From positions 1 to 9,664 of the forward strand of contig CACYCD010000090.1 in NCBI GenBank assembly GCA_902772755.1: DNA of 9,664 bases. The letters are read 5' to 3'. The translations under genes and the position numbers were made by a program. This document shows positions 6,164 through 9,664 of the stretch, piece after piece (position 1 is the first letter of the stretch; each line of letters opens with the position of its first letter). The DNA is from an uncultured Ruminococcus sp. (GTDB lineage: Bacteria > Bacillota > Clostridia > Oscillospirales > Acutalibacteraceae). The notes beneath the pieces were generated by a model. It was not told where the DNA came from and ran no database searches. It saw only the letters and a list, made by a program, of their open reading frames with translations.

Positions 6164-6192
6164 GGGTCGTATCTTTGTGATACGACCCTTTT
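6164..6192 (+). terminator. Hairpin terminator after the transketolase operon
   Basis: GGGTCGTATC (6164-6173) pairs perfectly with GATACGACCC (6179-6188) around the loop TTTGT, and is followed by only four T (6189-6192). The stem is strong but the T-tract short, so termination may be incomplete. It ends just 16 bases before the next ATG and 5 bases before that gene's ribosome site, leaving no room for a promoter in between. Confidence 0.75.
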
Positions 6193-6208
6193 GAAATGGA
6201 AGCGGAAT

Positions 6209-7066
6209 ATGAAAATCAAAGTAATAATGACAGGCGGAACTATCGGCAGTGAAAGCATCAGCGGAGTTATATACAACAAGCCGAATAAGGATATAACCGA
6301 TATTTCACAGAACCCAAATTTCAGGGATATAGAGTTTGAAAAAGTATATCCGTATTCTATACTCTCGGAGAATATCGCACTTGAAAACTGGCAGAGTTTG
6401 ACGGAAGAGCTTGACCGTGACAACAGCGGATATGACGGGATCATCATCACTCACGGCAGTGATACATTGTCCTATACCTCGGCAATGGTTTCGATCTATT
6501 GCCAAGATACAAAAATACCCATTGTCTTGACAGGCTCGGACAAGGTGCTGACCGACCCCTCAGCCAACGGCTTGCCGAATCTTGCCAAGGCAACAGAGCT
6601 TATCAGGGAAAACCGCTGCGGAGTGTGGACGGTGTTTGACAGGGTATTTCCTGCAAATGAGATCACGGAGGCGGACTGCTTTACCGACCGATTTTCACAG
6701 GGAAAATGCTCGGCAGTGCCGACAAAGGTCAAAAGAAATATCAAGCTGAAAAAACGTGTGCTTATGCTAAAGGAATATCCGTTTTTCGACTACAGCTGTA
6801 TCGAGCCGACGGAGGATATCGGGGCAGTCCTGCTTGTTTGTTATCACAGCGGTACGGCAAACGAAAGCTCCGTTAGCAGGCTCATTGAAAAATGCCGAAA
6901 TCGAGGAATAAAGCTGTGGCTCCAGGGCTTAAAGCCAAACAGGGAGATCTATTCCTCGACCGAAAAGCTAATTAAAAACGGAGCAGTACCGCTTTACGGC
7001 GTCACACCCGAATACGCATTGGCTGAACTGACATTTATGATAAATTCAGGCTTAGAGGTGGAGTAG
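6209..7066 (+). CDS. Asparaginase/glutaminase-family protein (divergent, activity uncertain)
   Basis: 285 aa from ATG 6209, which has GGAAG (6198-6202) six bases upstream; a TTG at 6191 in the same frame falls in the terminator tail and is unlikely. The N-terminal domain shows the family motifs TGGTIGS (8-14, nucleophile Thr11) and THGSDTLSYT (81-90, normally HGTDT), then PIVLTGSD (104-111) and NGLPNL (120-125). The C-terminal domain has VLLVCYHSGTAN (208-219) and LWLQGL (236-241). Enzymes of this family hydrolyse L-asparagine or glutamine. Here the second catalytic Thr is Ser84 (Asp85 is kept), and in my hand alignment the conserved Lys of the TK motif falls on Glu154 (ITEAD). It is somewhat shorter than usual (about 320-340 aa), with no signal peptide, so cytoplasmic. 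The next gene starts right after its stop. Confidence 0.75.
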   Translation: MKIKVIMTGGTIGSESISGVIYNKPNKDITDISQNPNFRDIEFEKVYPYSILSENIALENWQSLTEELDRDNSGYDGIIITHGSDTLSYTSAMVSIYCQDTKIPIVLTGSDKVLTDPSANGLPNLAKATELIRENRCGVWTVFDRVFPANEITEADCFTDRFSQGKCSAVPTKVKRNIKLKKRVLMLKEYPFFDYSCIEPTEDIGAVLLVCYHSGTANESSVSRLIEKCRNRGIKLWLQGLKPNREIYSSTEKLIKNGAVPLYGVTPEYALAELTFMINSGLEVE

Positions 7067-8215
7067 ATGAACAGTATTTCCAAGACAGAAGAGGATCTTA
7101 TTTATCTTGTTTCCTGTGCGGTCAACTCCCGTCAGCCCGAACTGCAGCGGTGCAGTGATATGGATATGGACGGGATATATACGCTTGCAAAGGCTCACAG
7201 CCTAGCCTCGGCTGCTGCTATTGCTCTTGAAAAAGCCGTACCGCTTACTCACGATTTTGACCAGGCAAAGAAAAAGGTATTGAGAAAGACAGCACTGTTT
7301 GATATTGAACGTGCCGTTATTTTCAGAGAGCTTGAAGAACGTGGCATAAGATACCTGCCCTTAAAGGGAATCATCCTCAAAGACTACTACCCCCGCAACG
7401 GAATGAGGGAGATGTCGGATAACGATATACTTTTTGAAAGCTCAAAATCGGCGGAGATAAAAGCCATTATGGAAAGCCTAGGCTACACCTGTACGGAATA
7501 CGGAGGTGTTGCCCACGATGTATATGCCAAGCCTCCTACGCTGGAGTTTGAGTTTCACAGGAATCTCTTTACCCCCGATGCCCTCCACGAAATGTACGCA
7601 TATTACAGGGGTATCGGCAATAAGCTGATTAAGGACGAAGGCTCACAGTACCGCTATCGGCTTTCAAACGAGGATTTCTATATCTATATCCTTTGTCATC
7701 TGTATAAGCACTATATCTCCGCAGGGACGGGTCTGCGTTCACTGCTGGATATCTATGTGTTCAACAAGAAATTTTCGGATTCGCTGGACAGAGAGTATAT
7801 CAAAGCGGAGCTGGACAAGTTGAAAATACAGAGCTTTGAAGTCAATGTGCGTTCGCTGTCGGAAAAAATCTTTACCGGTCAGCCACTCACGGAAGAAGAG
7901 CTTACCGAGCTTAGGTACTATATCTCCTCGGGTACTCACGGAAAAGAACAGCACCTTGTAGATAACCTGCTTCAAAGAGAGCTTTCCAAGGACGAGAGCA
8001 AAAACCCAAGGCAAAGATACCTGTTCAGCCGTATTTTTATCTCGGGAGAAAGCCTGAAAAACAACTATCCCTTTGTATATAAGCACAAGCTTCTCTATCC
8101 GTTTTTGATAGTATACCGCCCCGTAAAGGGATTATTTACCCACCCAAAGGGGATTTTGACTGAAATTTTAGCAGTAAACAAATTTAGCAAAACAAATCAC
8201 CGCAACAAATATTGA
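7067..8215 (+). CDS. Nucleotidyltransferase-fold family protein (uncharacterised)
   Basis: 382 aa. The segment LPLKGIILKDYYPRNGMREMSDNDIL (97-121) fits the family annotated as uncharacterised nucleotidyltransferase (PF14907, NTP_transf_5): Lys-Gly, then an arginine, then an Asp-x-Asp pair (Asp118, Asp120) that would bind the metal. The acidic strand TLEFEFHRNLF (158-168) may give the third carboxylate (Glu159 or Glu161). HLYKHYISAGTGLRSLLDIY (211-230) is a typical C-terminal helix of this family. Substrate and biological role are unknown. The ATG follows the TAG of the asparaginase-like gene without a gap, and GAGGTGGAG at the end of that gene is the ribosome site, so expression is coupled. 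Cytoplasmic; no transmembrane span. The stop codon overlaps the -35 box of the next gene. Confidence 0.8.
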   Translation: MNSISKTEEDLIYLVSCAVNSRQPELQRCSDMDMDGIYTLAKAHSLASAAAIALEKAVPLTHDFDQAKKKVLRKTALFDIERAVIFRELEERGIRYLPLKGIILKDYYPRNGMREMSDNDILFESSKSAEIKAIMESLGYTCTEYGGVAHDVYAKPPTLEFEFHRNLFTPDALHEMYAYYRGIGNKLIKDEGSQYRYRLSNEDFYIYILCHLYKHYISAGTGLRSLLDIYVFNKKFSDSLDREYIKAELDKLKIQSFEVNVRSLSEKIFTGQPLTEEELTELRYYISSGTHGKEQHLVDNLLQRELSKDESKNPRQRYLFSRIFISGESLKNNYPFVYKHKLLYPFLIVYRPVKGLFTHPKGILTEILAVNKFSKTNHRNKY

Positions 8216-8240
8216 CAAATAAGCGGTATTGTGTTAGAAT
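8212..8240 (+). promoter_or_regulatory. Strong promoter of the CHAP peptidase gene
   Basis: A consensus -35 TTGACA (8212-8217) lies 17 bp before the -10 TAGAAT (8235-8240), which is preceded by TGT, an extended -10. The TGA stop of the upstream gene (8213-8215) is inside the -35. The start near 8247 leaves a leader of about 42 nt. No terminator is seen between the two genes, so read-through would add to this promoter. Confidence 0.82.
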
Positions 8241-8288
8241 TATATCAGTTATTAGTAACCATCAATTTTTTAACTTAGGAGGAAAATA

Positions 8289-9664
8289 ATGAAATTCAAA
8301 AAGACATTGTGCTTTGTTACAACAGCTGCTCTATTGGCAACAAATGTTATGTCAATAAGCGGAATGGAGCACAAAGAGAATGAAAATGATAAGGTGGTTC
8401 TGCAGTACTCCGATGAGTACAAGACCTCACCTTATTACACCAAGCTGATGGAAGCCCTTGAAAACAGCAAGGACAAGACCACAATGGAAAAGACACTTGC
8501 CGTTGCACTGTCACAGGAGGGCTACAAAAACTTCTCAACTGAGGATATCGACATTGAGCAGGCGAGAGCTGACGGACTTCTCTGGACAGGTGCGGAGCTT
8601 CGTATGAATGAATACGAAACAGGCAACACCGAGTATACCCGCTGGGCACAGAGGTATATTATGGACAGACCCTCCTACTCACAGTACTATGACATCGACT
8701 GGTGTGCGATCTATGTCAGCTGGTGTATGTATCAGGCAGGCTATTATGATAAGGAAGAACTTAAGAGGTTCTACTATTCATACTATGCCGATCCAAACGT
8801 CAGCTATGATGCAGACAGCTGGATAACCGCATACAACCTTGATCAGCATCAGGTTTGGTACACACCGCAGGCAAACGGAAAGCTCGAAGAGTACTACTGG
8901 AATACATTCTACCACACAGATGTAGATCCGTTTGACATCGAATACAAGCCCGGCGGACTGGTATTTTTCTCATGGGACGGCACGGGCAGTGATTTCGACC
9001 ACGTTGCCATAGTTGTAAGCTATGACGAGGATACTCACGTTCTCAAATACTCAAACGGAAATTCCGGCGGTCAGGTCATCACAAGAGAGATCGACCTCGA
9101 TGTTGAAGAAGAGTTCAGAGGTCAGGAGTTTACCAAGAACAGCAACCGCATAGTTGCTTACGGCGAGTATGACGAGATAAAGCCCTTAGACCAAAAGGAT
9201 ATCACTTCCGATACCGAAGAGATCACCTGGGATAAACAGGCAACATCCGGTATCAAGATCCAAACAGATTCCGAGTCAAAGATCTGCAGAGTTTATCTTG
9301 ATGACAGCTATCTCGGCTCAAACATAGAGAGCAATATGGTACTGCTGGAGGGCAGATTGGCAATCGGAAAATCCGAGCTGGTACGCTTTGCCACAGGAAA
9401 ATACACACTTTCCCTTGAATTTGATGACGGCTGGTTTGAGCTGCCACTGACAATTACAGACAGCTCTCAGACCGAAACAGAGCCTGTAACAGAAACAGAA
9501 CCCGTATCAGAGACAGAACCCGTATCAGAGACAGAGCCTGCAACAGAAACAGAGCCTGTATCCGAGACAGAGCCTGTAACAGTAACAGAGCCCGTTTCCG
9601 AAACAGAGCCTGTAACAGAAACAGAGCCCGTTTCCGAAACAGAGCCTGTAACAGTAACAGAGCC
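8289..9664 (+). CDS. Secreted CHAP / NlpC-P60-like cysteine peptidase with Thr-Glu-Pro repeat tail (3' end outside the window)
   Basis: The frame is open from ATG 8289 (TAGGAGGA at 8276-8283) to the window edge: 458 complete codons, with no stop. Residues 1-25 form a signal peptide (MKFKK, then a hydrophobic stretch); the Cys at 8 is too early for a lipobox, so the product is secreted or wall-associated. A catalytic domain of the CHAP type (papain-like amidase/endopeptidase acting on cell-wall peptides) spans about 115-292: DWCAIYVSWCMYQAGY (137-152) with nucleophile Cys138, GGLVFFSWDG (222-231), DHVAIVVSY (237-245) with His238, and YSNGNS (254-259) with a candidate Asn. Residues about 320-390 look like a small beta-sandwich accessory domain. 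From 395 come six-residue TEP repeats. The substrate (own cell wall, other bacteria or another amide) is not determinable. A further C-terminal domain may lie beyond the window. Confidence 0.85.
   Translation, partial: MKFKKTLCFVTTAALLATNVMSISGMEHKENENDKVVLQYSDEYKTSPYYTKLMEALENSKDKTTMEKTLAVALSQEGYKNFSTEDIDIEQARADGLLWTGAELRMNEYETGNTEYTRWAQRYIMDRPSYSQYYDIDWCAIYVSWCMYQAGYYDKEELKRFYYSYYADPNVSYDADSWITAYNLDQHQVWYTPQANGKLEEYYWNTFYHTDVDPFDIEYKPGGLVFFSWDGTGSDFDHVAIVVSYDEDTHVLKYSNGNSGGQVITREIDLDVEEEFRGQEFTKNSNRIVAYGEYDEIKPLDQKDITSDTEEITWDKQATSGIKIQTDSESKICRVYLDDSYLGSNIESNMVLLEGRLAIGKSELVRFATGKYTLSLEFDDGWFELPLTITDSSQTETEPVTETEPVSETEPVSETEPATETEPVSETEPVTVTEPVSETEPVTETEPVSETEPVTVTE
9471..9664 (+). repeat. 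18-nt tandem repeat encoding [T/S]-[E/V]-T-E-P-[V/A]
   Basis: Eleven consecutive six-residue units, the last cut by the window edge, make a Thr/Ser-Glu-Pro linker at the end of the CHAP protein. Codon variants (CCT GTA ACA, CCC GTA TCA, CCC GTT TCC) show diverged copies. From 9579 a higher-order pattern of four units (TV, SE, TE, SE; 72 nt) recurs, with the TV unit returning at 9651. The array continues past the window. Such linkers are usually extended, often glycosylated spacers or wall-spanning segments; that role is inferred. Confidence 0.9.

Noticed and set aside
8347..8826. Short open frames on both strands inside the CHAP gene region
   Set aside because: They are other-frame shadows of the long frame starting at 8289 that stays open to the window end.
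9471..9664. CRISPR array
   Set aside because: The 18-nt repeats are contiguous without spacers and keep a coding frame; it is a protein repeat.

Overview
The window looks like chromosome of a low-to-mid GC Gram-positive anaerobe, most probably a Clostridia / Oscillospiraceae (Ruminococcus-like) gut or rumen bacterium. This rests on strong GGAGG-type ribosome binding sites, near-consensus sigma-A promoters, a type III pantothenate kinase (CoaX), a transketolase split into two genes, and a secreted cysteine peptidase with a Thr-Glu-Pro repeat linker. The genus is inference; no rRNA or complete marker tRNA is present.

Layout. 1-142 (minus): the 5' part of a tRNA running off the left edge, preceded by a tRNA-Arg(CCT) gene that is cut off just after its anticodon loop, with a very good promoter in front of it (152-180). 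280-1059 (plus): an Lgt-like membrane protein, with its own promoter diverging from the tRNA promoter. 1083-2834 (minus): the coaX-birA operon, convergent with the Lgt-like gene and sharing a bidirectional terminator with it. 3012-4211 (plus): coaBC, divergent from coaX. 4358-6150 (plus): the two transketolase halves as one operon, ending in a hairpin terminator. 6209-8215 (plus): an asparaginase-like gene directly abutting a nucleotidyltransferase-fold gene. 8289 to the right edge (plus): a secreted CHAP-type cysteine peptidase that runs into an 18-nt tandem repeat and leaves the window still open.

How the genes relate. coaX and coaBC carry out the early steps of coenzyme A synthesis (pantothenate to 4'-phosphopantetheine) from divergent promoters. 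birA attaches biotin to carboxylases such as acetyl-CoA carboxylase, so this block serves CoA and acyl metabolism. The transketolase pair serves the non-oxidative pentose phosphate pathway. The asparaginase-like / nucleotidyltransferase pair is the least understood part: both proteins are divergent, they are translationally linked, and they have no visible promoter of their own downstream of the transketolase terminator.

Most of the window is ordinary housekeeping DNA and I see no clear undescribed system. The points most worth a second look are the truncated tRNA-Arg with palindromes at its break, the Lgt-like protein lacking canonical catalytic residues, the asparaginase-like protein with altered active-site positions, and the repeat tail of the CHAP peptidase.
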